Below are positions 8,847-18,609 of a stretch of 64,000 nucleotides of DNA, piece by piece. Source of the DNA: Bradyrhizobium sp. WBAH42 (GTDB lineage: Bacteria; Pseudomonadota; Alphaproteobacteria; Rhizobiales; Xanthobacteraceae); assembly GCF_024585265.1 (NCBI RefSeq), contig NZ_CP036533.1, positions 7,635,001 through 7,699,000 on the forward strand, given 5' to 3'. Numbering within the stretch: the stretch's first letter is position 1; each line of letters begins with the position of its first letter. Both the position numbers and the translations under genes were made by a program. The notes under the pieces are model-generated. The model did not search any database, had not been told where the DNA came from, and saw only the letters and a program-made list of their open reading frames with translations.

Positions 8847-10259
8847 GTGCGACGAAGCCGCCGAGCGAAGATCGTAGCAACAGTTGGGCCCGCCTGCTGC
8901 GAACCAGAGATGCTTCGGACATTGTTCGAGGCAGGCGTTGATACCTTCCGCCTTAACTTCAGTCACGGGGCGAGGGAGGATCACGCCAGGGTCCACGTAG
9001 CAATACGCGCGCTCGAGGCTGAAATGGGCCGACCGATTGGCATCTTGCTGGATCTCCAGGGGCCGAAAATCCGGATCGGGACATTGCGCGACGGGAGCTT
9101 GACCGTCGCACCAGGCGAAACCGTTCGCTTTGTCCAAGAAGGCGCCGGGGATCGGGATGCTATCCCGCTGCCGCACCCGGAGGTTTTCCTGGCAGCGGCT
9201 CCTGGGCACGATCTGCTGATCGACGATGGTCGCCTGTGCGTTCGCGTTAAGACGCTGCTCCGCGACAGTCTCGAAGCTGAGGTAATCGTTGGCGGCAAAA
9301 TCTCCAACCACAAGGGCGTCAATCTACCTGGGACGATCTTGGATCTGTCTCCGCTTACCCGAAAACACCGAGCAGACTTAGAATTCGGTCTTCGACTCGG
9401 CGTCGATTGGGTCGCGCTGTCCTTTGTGCAGCGACCGGGAGACCTCATTGAGGCGAGGGGCCTGATTGGAGATCGGGCAGGGCTAGTTGCGAAGTTTGAG
9501 AAGCCGGCTGCTCTTGATCGGATCGATGACATCATTAGCTTGTCCGACGCGGTCATGGTGGCGCGGGGCGATCTTGGCGTGGAAATACCCCACGAAGACG
9601 TTCCCGGGCGGCAGAAGGAGCTGGTACGAGCCTGTCGACTGGCGGTCAAGCCTGTGATCGTAGCCACCCAAATGCTGGATTCCATGGTGTCTTCGCCGAC
9701 GCCGACACGCGCGGAAGCGTCCGATGTCGCCACGGCCATTTACGATGGGGCCGACGCCGTGATGTTATCAGCGGAGTCTGCCGTCGGCCGATATCCGCGC
9801 GAGGCGGTGGAGATGATGGATCGCATCATCCGCAGCACCGAACGTCACAAGATGTATCGATCGATCGTTGATGCCTTGCGTCCCGACGAGGAGCAAACGC
9901 CGCCCCACGCGGTGGCCACAGCTGCGGCGGGCTTGGCGTCGGCGATCCATGCGGCGGCTATCGTCGTGTACACGTCCGGAGGCACGACCGCCGCACGCAT
10001 CGCTCGCCGCCGTCCGGATGTGCCATTGCTTGCCGTTACTCCGAGCTCGGACACCGCCCGTCGTCTGTGTCTTCTCTGGGGGACGCACAGCGTGTTCTCG
10101 TCCGACGTGAGCGACTATGAGGAGATGGTGTCGCGCGCTGTTTCTACCGCGGTCGGAGAACGTTTCGCAGATAGCTTGGACCACGTGGTGATCGTTGCCG
10201 GAATTCCGTTTGCGCAGGCCGGGACCACGAATAATATCCGCGTCATCGCCGTACCTTGA
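8847..10259 (+). CDS. pyk: Pyruvate kinase
   Basis: The protein shows all main pyruvate kinase blocks: ATVGPAC, RLNFSHG, DLQGPKIRIG, the catalytic Lys region AKFEKPAALDRID, MVARGDLGVEI and VIVATQMLDSM, then a C-terminal regulatory domain with TSGGTTA. It converts phosphoenolpyruvate and ADP to pyruvate and ATP. A GTG at 8811 also opens the frame, but the GTG at 8847 begins where homology begins and follows GGAAAGG. Location at the end of the catabolic operon suggests a dedicated copy pulling cleavage products such as 3-phosphoglycerate into pyruvate; this is inference. Confidence 0.92.
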   Translation: MRRSRRAKIVATVGPACCEPEMLRTLFEAGVDTFRLNFSHGAREDHARVHVAIRALEAEMGRPIGILLDLQGPKIRIGTLRDGSLTVAPGETVRFVQEGAGDRDAIPLPHPEVFLAAAPGHDLLIDDGRLCVRVKTLLRDSLEAEVIVGGKISNHKGVNLPGTILDLSPLTRKHRADLEFGLRLGVDWVALSFVQRPGDLIEARGLIGDRAGLVAKFEKPAALDRIDDIISLSDAVMVARGDLGVEIPHEDVPGRQKELVRACRLAVKPVIVATQMLDSMVSSPTPTRAEASDVATAIYDGADAVMLSAESAVGRYPREAVEMMDRIIRSTERHKMYRSIVDALRPDEEQTPPHAVATAAAGLASAIHAAAIVVYTSGGTTAARIARRRPDVPLLAVTPSSDTARRLCLLWGTHSVFSSDVSDYEEMVSRAVSTAVGERFADSLDHVVIVAGIPFAQAGTTNNIRVIAVP

Positions 10260-10362
10260 ACTGTTGAGGCCATCGGTCTGTGGGGCCGGCCAAACCCGAC
10301 GCGGTTCGATTCATTCGAATGTCAGAAGTAGCCACCTGAAGTCGACGAATGGCGGTGCGACA

Positions 10363-11000
10363 GTGAGCGACAGCAAGTTGAAGGATGAAATCTGCCGCTT
10401 CGGCCGCTCGCTGTTCGAGCGCGGTTTCACGCCGGGATCGTCTGGCAGTATTAGTGTTATGCTCGATGACGGGGGGTGGCTCGTGACGTCCACTAACGCA
10501 TCGGTCGGATTCCTCAATCCCGATCGCGTCACCCATCCGGACGCGCAGGGAAGCGTCCGATCTGGCGATGCGCCGACGAAGGAAGTCCCGTTACACGCCG
10601 CGCTGTACCAAACGCGAAGTACGGCCCGGGCCGTAGTACATATTCATTCGGTTCATTCGTTCGCGGTATCGATGTTGCCCGAGGTCGATCCGCGAGCCGT
10701 CCTGCCGCCGATGCCCCCCTATTACCTCATGAGATGTGGTCGGACCGCTCTGGTGCCGTACTATAGGCCGGGCGATCCTGCCGTTGCGAATGCGATCAAA
10801 GGTCTTGGGGGGAAATATTCCTCCGTCTTGCTCCCCAACCATGGCCCTGGCCGGCGATACGTTAGAAGCTGCCGTCTTCGCAACCGAAGAATTGGAAGAG
10901 ACCGCGAGGCTCTACTTGCTGTTATGTGGACTCAACCCCCGCTACCTATCGCCGGAGCAGGAACAGGATCTGGCGAAGACCTTCAAAGCTCTCATTTCCG
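10363..11000 (+). pseudogene. Frameshifted class II aldolase (OtnC-like decarboxylase)
   Basis: The first frame runs from a GTG at 10363 and reads like a class II aldolase/adducin protein: FTPGSSGSIS, the metal ligands in AVVHIHSVHS and VLLPNHGP. At about 10850 the reading shifts to another frame, which continues AGDTLEAAVFATEELEETAR and ends near NPRYLSPEQ. One missing base after VLLPNHGP explains it. OtnC decarboxylates 3-oxo-tetronate 4-phosphate and is the usual partner of OtnK kinases, which matches the upstream kinase. The gene appears inactive unless the shift is a sequencing error. Homology fades near 11000. Confidence 0.8.
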
Positions 11001-11420
11001 ATTATTTGCCAGTAGGGCGTGTATTCAGACCTACAAAGAACCGAAGGGAAGTAGTTGGCTCGTTGCATCCACGTTGGAGCGGCTTCTCGGGCCGACAGCG
11101 CCAAATCGTTTTCACCGCCCGCGGAAGGAGCGCGCTATGTCTTGGAAGTCGAGTTGGTGCATCGTGGCCAACAAGGGCCGCACGGTTCAACCGGAGTTTC
11201 AACGTCTTGTCGTAAAAGGCATCGGCGCTTCTGCCTTCGAGGCCGATAGGCGCCGATTTCCCAAGCTGTGCCAGCCTGACCTCGTACTCGATGTGATCCG
11301 GAAAGTTGCAAACGCTGTTCAATGTCTAAGGCCGCGTTGGGTGCACCGCAGCCGTATCGCCGAACCAGAAGAAAATCTGGGCGATCCGAAAAGCGGAGTG
11401 CCGTTGCAGACCTCAGTGGA

Positions 11421-11640
11421 ATCTGTGCACACCCATGGTGCCGCCATCAACGCGCTCACAGCGACGATCATTAATGCACAGGCGGGGTTAAACTGGCTGA
11501 GCGCTCAACCGCCAGATCTGGAGGAAGTCCGGCGAGTGCTCGATGCCATCGCTAACGACGGTAAGCGAGCGGGCGAGATCGTCCTTCAACTTCGTGCGCG
11601 CATGCATAGGACCCTAGCCGATGATGCTCTTGATCCTTGA
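11421..11640 (+). pseudogene. Fragment of a sensor histidine kinase
   Basis: The end of an open frame reads ATIINAQAGLNWLSAQPPD and then DAIANDGKRAGEIVLQLRA, which matches the dimerisation helix region just after the phospho-acceptor His of FixL/DctB-like histidine kinases. The region where the H-box should lie is degenerate and no ATPase domain follows, so this is a short remnant. The 11000-11420 stretch before it shows no recognisable gene. Confidence 0.6.
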
Positions 11641-11680
11641 GCTGATCCCCCTGATGTCGCCAAGCAAGGTCGCCTTTTGA

Positions 11681-12010
11681 TCCTGCTCAGACCTCCGGCA
11701 ATATACGCTTCCGTTCGCTGCTAAGCAAAAAGCAAAGCGCGAGCAGATGGAGAGCGAGGTCCAGCGTACCGAGGTGACGCTGAGCGCGGTGCTCGACGAG
11801 AAGATGATCTCGCTCGAGGACGTCGTGAAGTTCAAGGTAGGGCAGGTGCTGGAGCTGGAGGCCACGCCGCGCACGCTGGCGCGTCTCGAAAGCAACAATC
11901 AGGTGTTGTTCTGGTGTCAGATCGGCCAGCTTGATGGCTATTACGCCATGCAAGTATCCGATCCCGTCGACCAGAAACGGGAGTTCGTCGATGATATCCT
12001 ATCTCGTTGA
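11681..12010 (+). pseudogene. fliM: 5'-truncated fliM (C-terminal SpoA domain)
   Basis: Only the C-terminal part of the flagellar switch protein FliM is left. The frame is open from just after a TGA at 11678, and recognisable FliM sequence includes QRTEVTLSAVLDEKMISLED and LKVGQ-like VGQVLELEAT, ending FVDDILSR. The middle and N-terminal domains that bind CheY-P are missing. It overlaps the start of the DUF6468 gene, as in intact flagellar operons. The truncation marks the left edge of a displaced flagellar block. Confidence 0.82.
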
Positions 12011-12305
12011 TGCCGTGCTGCTCATTGCCCTCGCCTTCACCAGCATGCGGGTGACCAGGATGCACCGCGAGCTGGCGCGGCTACGCAGCTATCAGGGCGA
12101 ATTCTCGACCATCGTGCACGAGACGGCGGGCGCCTTCGACACGGTCATCACTGCGGCACATGACTCCACTGCAAACCTCGGACGGCTCGCCAACGTGCTC
12201 AGCGCGAACATCGACCAGGCTCACGAGGCGATGGCGGCGCTCGATGCCAGGAGCGGCCTCGCATCCGTCACAGCCGCCGGCGGTGCGGACGTGAACAAGC
12301 ACTGA
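11991..12305 (+). CDS. DUF6468 flagellar-cluster protein
   Basis: A 104-residue protein beginning MISYLVDAVLLIALAFTSM, one membrane helix, followed by a soluble, helical region (HRELARLRSYQGEFSTIV). Proteins of this type sit between fliM and fliN in alphaproteobacterial flagellar operons and are classed as DUF6468. The start overlaps the fliM 3' end by 20 bases. Molecular role is not established. The gene looks intact inside the flagellar fragment. Confidence 0.75.
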   Translation: MISYLVDAVLLIALAFTSMRVTRMHRELARLRSYQGEFSTIVHETAGAFDTVITAAHDSTANLGRLANVLSANIDQAHEAMAALDARSGLASVTAAGGADVNKH

Positions 12306-12383
12306 AGTCCGGACTGGCGGAACAATGGCGATCGGGACGCCGTGCGGCGTTCCGGGAGTGGAAATACCAAGAGGCGATACCAA

Positions 12384-12758
12384 ATGGCGCAATCCTTCGA
12401 TTATGAGTCTGCACCTGCATCGGGAGAGGCCGAGACGTCCCCGCTGGAGCGGCTGGCGGAGATCGCCCAGCGCACGGCCGAGGAGACCGGCAAGTTCGCC
12501 AATGTCGACGCCATCCTGCGCATTCCCGTCACCATGCAGGTGGTGCTGGGATCGGCGACCATTCCGGTGGCGAACCTGATGAAGCTCGGCCGCGGGGCGG
12601 TCGTTCCGCTCGATCACCGGGTCGGCGAGCCCGTCGATGTCGTCGTCAACGGCCGCATCGTCGCCCGCGGCGAGGTGGTTGTGGTCGAAGAGGACAATTC
12701 CCGCTTCGGCGTCTCGCTCACGGAGATCGTCGGGCCGCTGGGGCAGGGTGATACCTGA
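12384..12758 (+). CDS. fliN: Flagellar motor switch protein FliN
   Basis: A 124-residue FliN. The C-terminal SpoA domain is plain: ILRIPVTMQVVLGSATIPV, LGRGAVVPLDHRVGEPVDV and VVVEEDNSRFGVSLTEI. FliN forms the lower C-ring of the flagellar motor with FliM and FliG. It stops two bases before fliG. It is complete, but its partners fliM and flhB in this block are cut, so a full copy of the motor operon must exist elsewhere if the cell swims. Confidence 0.93.
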   Translation: MAQSFDYESAPASGEAETSPLERLAEIAQRTAEETGKFANVDAILRIPVTMQVVLGSATIPVANLMKLGRGAVVPLDHRVGEPVDVVVNGRIVARGEVVVVEEDNSRFGVSLTEIVGPLGQGDT

Positions 12759-12760
12759 TC

Positions 12761-13801
12761 ATGGCGGCACCGGTCGGCATCGCTCCCGTCAAGCAGCGAG
12801 GCGTCACCACGCTGGGCGGCACGGAAAAGGTCGCCGCGCTCCTGCTGGCGATGGGCCGGCAGGCGGCCGCGAGCGTGCTTCAGCAGTTCGAGCCGCAGGA
12901 GATCCGCATCGTCACCAAGGCGGCGGCGGAGCTGCGGCCGATCACCGCGCAGGAGCTCGAGGGAATCGTCGAGGAATTCGCCCAGCAGTTCTCGATGGGC
13001 GCGAACATTCTCGGCACCCTCGGTGGCCTGGAAGCCGTGCTCGGCGACGTGCTTCCGGCCGACCAGGTTTCGGCAATCATGACGGACCTGCTCGGCAATT
13101 CGAGCCGGTCGGTGTGGGACCGCGTCTCCTCGGTGTCGGAAAACTCCCTGGCGACTTATCTGTCCAAGGAGCATCCGCAGACTGCGGCGCTCATCCTGTC
13201 CAAGGTCAAGCCGTCCTGCGCCGCCAAGGTGATGAGCCAGCTGCCGTCGAGCCTGCGCAACGAATTGATGCGCCGCGTACTGAGCCTCAAGCCGATCGTC
13301 GACGATGCGATGAAGGTTCTCGAGAAGACGTTGCACGAAGATCTGACGCTGAATTTTGCCCGCAACCTCGGCGCCGACACCTACGCGCGTGTCGCCGACA
13401 TCATCAACAAGATGGAGCGTGGGCACATCGAGGACATCCTGAAGAGCCTGTCGGAGAAGCGGCCGAAGTCGGCCGAGGTGCTGAAGGAACTGCTGTTCAC
13501 CTTCGACGACGTCATCAACCTGGCGCCGAAGGCGCGTACCATGATCTTCGACCAGGTTCCGACCGACCGCATCGTGATCGCGCTGAAGGGCACCGACAAG
13601 CATTTCCGCGAGCTGATCCTGTCCGCGGTCGCCTCGCGCGTCCGGCGGGTCGTCGAGGCCGAGCTCGCAATCGGCGAGCCGTCGAACCAGCGCGACGTGC
13701 TCGAGGCGCGCCGTGTGATCACCGACCTAGCACTCGACCTCGCGGAGAAGGGCGAAATCGAGCTCAACCCCGACCAGGAGGATGAGCTGGTCTTCCGCTG
13801 A
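12761..13801 (+). CDS. fliG: Flagellar motor switch protein FliG
   Basis: A 346-residue FliG with the N-terminal LGGTEKVAALLLAMG segment, a middle domain with the EHPQTAALILS motif (the EHPQ surface that binds FliM), and the C-terminal charged torque helix area ending PDQEDELVFR. FliG connects the C-ring to the MS-ring and to MotA. It follows fliN by two bases. The gene is full length, unlike its flanking fliM and flhB. Confidence 0.95.
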   Translation: MAAPVGIAPVKQRGVTTLGGTEKVAALLLAMGRQAAASVLQQFEPQEIRIVTKAAAELRPITAQELEGIVEEFAQQFSMGANILGTLGGLEAVLGDVLPADQVSAIMTDLLGNSSRSVWDRVSSVSENSLATYLSKEHPQTAALILSKVKPSCAAKVMSQLPSSLRNELMRRVLSLKPIVDDAMKVLEKTLHEDLTLNFARNLGADTYARVADIINKMERGHIEDILKSLSEKRPKSAEVLKELLFTFDDVINLAPKARTMIFDQVPTDRIVIALKGTDKHFRELILSAVASRVRRVVEAELAIGEPSNQRDVLEARRVITDLALDLAEKGEIELNPDQEDELVFR

Positions 13802-13814
13802 CCGCTGAACGGGC

Positions 13815-13919
13815 ATGGCAGAAACATCCGATCAGGAGAGCAAGACAGAAGAGCCGACCGAGAAGAAAGTCCGCGATGCGCTCGAACAGGGCAAGATTCC
13901 GGTCTCTCGGGAGCACAGC
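13815..13919 (+). pseudogene. flhB: flhB 5' fragment
   Basis: The frame begins MAETSDQESKTEEPTEKKVR and continues DALEQGKIPVSREHS, the conserved cytoplasmic N-terminus of the flagellar export gate protein FlhB. After about 35 residues homology stops abruptly and unrelated sequence follows. All membrane helices and the autocleavage NPTH domain are missing. This marks the right edge of the flagellar block; the exact break lies near 13920. Confidence 0.85.
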
Positions 13920-14109
13920 ATCGGCACCCCGTCTTGGTTTCGAGTACACGCCCCCGGATTGTGCAGCTTCTCCGCGCGCGCGGCGCCGGCGACGTGAGTC
14001 CCTGCCGCGCGCACAGGACACATTTTTTCTTTAGTTCGCCACGATCAGAAACTCTTCACGACTTCTCTTTCGGGATTGACAGCGAATCCCCATCTATATC
14101 AAGCGACTG

Positions 14110-14337
14110 GCAGATGATGGAACGAACGCTCGGCCGGTTGTAAGAGAAATCCGTAAAACGCGTACCACTGCGGTCATCGATGGCGACAACGCTCTCGGAC
14201 ATCTCGTCGGGGTCCGCGCGATGCAGGTCGCGATAGACAAAGCATCTGATGGGAACTGCGTCTTCGTTGCCGTTCGCAACAGCAACCATTTTGGAGCTGC
14301 GGCCTACTACGCGGAGATGGCAGCTCAAAGGGAGAAG
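14110..14337 (+). pseudogene. Fragment of a malate/L-lactate dehydrogenase-family (Ldh_2) gene
   Basis: The frame reads VIDGDNALGHLVGVRAMQVA and then VAVRNSNHFGAAAYYAEMA, the N-terminal domain signature of the NAD-dependent Ldh_2 family (malate, sulfolactate and ureidoglycolate dehydrogenases). Both ends are missing: the start is obscured and the sequence switches to the strawberry-notch gene at about 14338. Such dehydrogenases often accompany TRAP uptake of hydroxy acids, so it may once have belonged to the catabolic cluster; that is inference. Confidence 0.72.
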
Positions 14338-17218
14338 TTGTGGCCGCCGCTCGCGATGACACCGAGAATGCTATCCGCTTTCGCCGCGGCTGGTTTCTTG
14401 GCGATGGTACTGGCGCGGGCAAGGGGCGGCAGATCGCCGGGATCCTGCTCGACAATTGGCTCAAGGGCCGCCGCCGTGCGGTCTGGATCAGCAAATCCGA
14501 CAAGCTGATCGAAGATGCCCAGCGCGACTGGTCGGCGCTCGGCATGGAGCGACTGCTGGTTACGCCTCTGTCCCGGTTTCGCCAGGGCACGCCGATCCGG
14601 CTTTCGGAAGGCATCCTTTTTGCCACCTACGCCACGCTGCGCACCGACGAGCGCGGCGAGAAGCTTTCGCGTGTCGGGCAGATCGTTGAATGGTTGGGCT
14701 CCGACTTCGACGGAGTGATCGTCTTCGACGAGAGCCACGCCATGCAGAATGCAGTCGGGGGCAAGGGCGAGCGCGGCGACCAGGCGGCCTCTCAGCAGGG
14801 TCGTGCGGGCCTGCGGCTCCAGCACGCCCTGCCGAATGCTCGTGTGGTCTATATGTCGGCGACGGGCGCCACCACGGTCCACAACCTAGCTTATGCCCAT
14901 CGCCTTGGCCTTTGGGGCGGTGCCGACTTCTCGTTTGCCACTCGTGCCGAGTTCGTCGAAGCGATTGAGGAGGGCGGCGTCGCGGCGATGGAGGTGGTGG
15001 CGCGGGACCTCAAGGCGCTCGGCCTCTACGCGGCCCGCTCATTGTCCTACGAGGGCGTCGCGTACGAGCTCGTTGAGCACCAGCTGACGCCGGAGCAGGT
15101 TCGCATCTACGACGCCTATGCAGATGCGTTCAGCATCATCCATAACAACCTCGACGCGGCGATGCGGGCCGCCAACATCACCGGCGAAACTGGAACGCTG
15201 AATGGGCAGGCAAAATCCGCGGCCCGATCCGCCTTCGAGAGCGCCAAACAGCGCTTCTTCGGCCATCTGCTGACCTCGATGAAGACGCCGTCGCTCATCC
15301 GATCGATCGACCGCGATCTCGACGCCGGCCATGCCGCCGTCATCCAGATTGTTTCAACGGGCGAAGCGCTGATGGAGCGCCGGCTCGCCGAGATCCCGAC
15401 CGAAGACTGGGGCGACGTCCAGGTCGACATCACCCCGCGCGAGTATGTGCTCGACTATCTCGCCCATTCCTTCCCGGTTCAGCTCTACGAGCCCTTTACA
15501 GACTCGGAGGGCAATCTCTGCTCTCGGCCTGTCTATCGCGATGGCCAGCCGGTTGAGAGCCGGGAAGCCGTAGCACGACGCGGCCGCCTCATCGAGAAAC
15601 TCGCCTCGCTGCCTCCGGTACCCGGCGCGCTGGATCAAATCGTGCAGCGCTTCGGCACCGAGATGGTCGCCGAAGTGACCGGCCGCTCGCGACGCGTCAT
15701 CCGCAAGGGCGACCGGCTGATGGTCGAAAACCGCGCCGGGTCGGCCAATCTCGCCGAGACATCGGCCTTTATGGACGACGTCAAGCGCATCCTCGTGTTC
15801 TCCGACGCGGGCGGCACCGGGAGGAGCTACCATGCCGAGCTCTCGGCCCGAATCGCCGCCTGCGGGTCCATTACCTGCTCGAGCCCGGATGGAAGGCGGA
15901 TGCTGCGATCCAGGGGCTTGGCCGCACAAACCGGACCAACCAGGCCCAGCCACCACTATTCAGGCCAATCGCGACCGACGTGAAGGCCGAAAAGCGTTTC
16001 CTCAGCACCGTTGCGCGCCGGCTCGACACATTGGGAGCCATTACGCGCGGCCAGCGCCAGACTGGAGGGCAGGGCCTGTTCCGGCCCGAGGACAATCTCG
16101 AAAGCCAGTACGGGCGTGACGCGCTGCGTCAACTCTACACGCTGCTCGTCCGGGGCAAGGTCGATGGATGTTCGCTCGAGAAGTTCGAGGATGCCACCGG
16201 CCTGAAATTGACGGATGCCAATGGGCTCAGGGATGACCTGCCGCCGATCACGACATTCCTGAACAGGTTGTTGGCCCTCACCATCGACCTGCAGAATGTC
16301 CTGTTTACCGCCTTCGAGCAGCTCCTGACCGCCCGGATCGAGGGCGCTGTTGCGTCGGGCACCTACGACCTCGGGCTGGAAACGCTTCGCGCCGAAAGCT
16401 TTGTCGTCACTGATCGGCGGACGATCTATGTCCATCCGCGTACAGGTGCCGAGACGCGGCTTCTCACCCTCGTGCAGCGCGAGCGTAACCATCCTGTTGG
16501 TTTGGATGATGCCCTTGCTCGTCTTTCCAATCATTCTCTGCTGCTGGTCAATGAGCGTTCGGGCAGGGCCGCCGTGCAGGTTCCGGCCCCGAGCATCATG
16601 CTCGATGACGGCGAGATCGAGCGCCGCGTGCGCCTGATCCGGCCGATGGAGCAGCACCAGGTCCCCTTGAACATGATGGTGGAGAGCCATTGGATTGAAG
16701 CGGATCGTGAACGTTTTGCCGCGGCCTGGATGGCTGAGCTTGCCGAGGTGCCTGAGTTCACGGAAAGCACGATCCACGTCGTTGCGGGATTGCTGCTACC
16801 CATCTGGAAACGATTGCCGAACGAATCGACCCGCGTCTATCGGCTCCAGACCGATGCGGGCGAACGCATCATCGGCCGCAAGGTGTCTGCGGCGTGGGTT
16901 GCAAACGCCTTCTCGGCGGACGCGCCTACGCTGTCGCCGGACGCTGCCTTTGCCGCGTTGATGGAAGGACGCACCCTCCTCGATCTCGCGGAGGGGCTCC
17001 AGCTTCGCCGCGTCCGGGTGATGGGCGCATGCCGCATCGAGCTGTCGGGATTCAACGACACGATTCGCGATCGCCTCCGCGCTTACGGCCTCTTTGGAGA
17101 GATCATATCCTGGAAGCTGCGGATGTTCGTGCCCACGGACGCAAGCGGCGTCGGGATCCTGACGAAGGTGCTCGATACCTATCCGGTCGCGCGCGTCAGC
17201 GAGCGGGAGGCCGCGTGA
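14338..17218 (+). pseudogene. Strawberry-notch-family helicase, 5'-truncated and frameshifted
   Basis: The sequence is a strawberry-notch type superfamily 2 ATPase, a conserved ICE and plasmid gene. It starts just before the Walker A motif GDGTGAGKGRQ and has the Walker B FDESHAM and the motif VYMSATGATTVHNLAYA. At about 15850, after FSDAGGTGRSYHAELSA, one base is missing and the protein resumes in another frame (LRVHYLLEPGWKADAAIQGL, GRTNRTNQ) through to 17218. The usual N-terminal several hundred residues, including a methylase-like part, are lost at the junction with the dehydrogenase fragment. Its stop overlaps the next gene as TGATG, so the original operon order is kept. Confidence 0.88.
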
Positions 17219-18279
17219 TGTCCGCCGCGCCTTGCGAACTGGCACGCCGCCTCGCGCACGAGGCCGAGGCAGTGTGCCGACACTATCTCTCCAATGGCAA
17301 GCGGGCGGGGCGGTACTGGGTGGTGGGCGACGTCCGCAACACGCCGGGCCGCTCGATGTTCGTGCGGCTCCAGGAATCACCTAAGGGTCCCGCCGGCAAG
17401 TGGACTGACGCTGCGACCGGCGAGCATGGTGACCTCCTCGACATCATCCGCGAATCCCGGGGGTTGCGCGACTTCGGCGAGGCCGCCGAGGAAGCGAGGC
17501 GGTTTCTGAAGCTGCCTCGTCCCGTGCCCCAGCTGACCTCGAAACCCATTCGTTCAGTGGCGTCAACTGGATCGCAGGAAGCCGCGCGTCGGCTCTTTGC
17601 GATATCCAGCCCGATCGAGGGGACGGTGGTCGAAGCGTATTTGCAGCGCCGCGGAATAGCCCATATTCACGATGGTGGCAGCCTGCGCTTCCACCCACGT
17701 TGCTATTATCGGCCGGACGAGCATTCGCCGACCGAAACCTGGCCGGCGATGATTGCCCGCGTCACCAACCTTGAGGGGCGGATCACCGGAGCGCCCCGAA
17801 CCTGGCTCGACCCAGTTGGCTTTGATCGCATTCGTCTCGGCAAGGCTCCGATCGACACGCCACGACGGGCCATGGGCGACCTGCTCGGCAACGCCGTTCG
17901 CTTCGGTGTGGCGGACGACGTGCTCGCCGCCGGGGAGGGAATCGAGACCATGCTTTCATTGCGTTATGTGCTGCCGACTATGCCCATGGCCGCCGCGCTC
18001 TCGGCCAATCACCTCTCGGCCATGTTGCTGCCGTCTGGCCTGCGTCGGCTCTATATCGCCCGCGACGTCGACGCCGCCGGAGATGCTGTACAGGCAATCC
18101 TCGTCCAGCGCGCGAAAGCCATCGGCGTTGAGGCGATCGCGTTGTCGCCCCGGCTGGGCGACTTCAACGAAGACCTGCACATCTTCGGTCTCGATGCCCT
18201 CCGAGCACTCTTGCGGCTTCAACTCGTACCAGAGGATGTCGTCCGCTTCCTGCATTCGTCGACAGTAGCCGCAGAATAG
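17218..18279 (+). CDS. Toprim-domain protein (DUF7146-like)
   Basis: A 353-residue protein that follows the strawberry-notch gene with an overlapping TGATG. The N-terminal part has RYWVVGDVRNTPGRSMFVRL and DLLDIIRESRG, the primase-like accessory domain seen in ICE proteins. The C-terminal part has a Toprim fold: Glu in AGEGIETMLS and the acidic pair in YIARDVDAAGD. Toprim enzymes make RNA primers or cut and rejoin DNA strands. A role in element DNA replication during transfer is plausible. The gene appears intact. Confidence 0.82.
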   Translation: MSAAPCELARRLAHEAEAVCRHYLSNGKRAGRYWVVGDVRNTPGRSMFVRLQESPKGPAGKWTDAATGEHGDLLDIIRESRGLRDFGEAAEEARRFLKLPRPVPQLTSKPIRSVASTGSQEAARRLFAISSPIEGTVVEAYLQRRGIAHIHDGGSLRFHPRCYYRPDEHSPTETWPAMIARVTNLEGRITGAPRTWLDPVGFDRIRLGKAPIDTPRRAMGDLLGNAVRFGVADDVLAAGEGIETMLSLRYVLPTMPMAAALSANHLSAMLLPSGLRRLYIARDVDAAGDAVQAILVQRAKAIGVEAIALSPRLGDFNEDLHIFGLDALRALLRLQLVPEDVVRFLHSSTVAAE

Positions 18280-18609
18280 GCCGGTGCTTCGATCGACGTT
18301 GATAGGTCGGTCATAACGAGGCCATTGCCGGAAGAGGACGCGACCTCGGCCTTCTAGAGGGCGATCGGACGGCAACCGGACCGGGCCGGCAATGGCTACG
18401 CACGGCTATTTTCCGCCGCGCGCCGGCGATGAGAGCACACATTAATTTATCTGGCCGGCGCGCTTTGCATCGCGAAGCAAAATAGCCGGCCTCCGCCATC
18501 CTCCGCTGCCGCTTCGGCCCTTGCGGGTTCTGGCCCGTTCCGCCCGCCGTCTGAGTGATCGCCACGAAGGCCGCGATGGGCGCGGCCGATCCGGCAAAGG
18601 ATCCTTCCA
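18280..18609. other. Non-coding leader before DUF2493 gene
   Basis: No gene is seen in these 330 bases. The last 100 contain a G+C-rich segment (ATCCTCCGCTGC, then a GATCGCCA-cGAaGGCCGCG block) that resembles the leader before the DUF736 gene at about 20578-20680. It may carry a shared regulatory or recombination signal of the element. Confidence 0.5.

Noticed and set aside
12614..13785. Long frames on both strands over fliG (329 and 382 codons)
   Set aside because: FliG is unmistakable in its own frame; the others are G+C-bias shadows.
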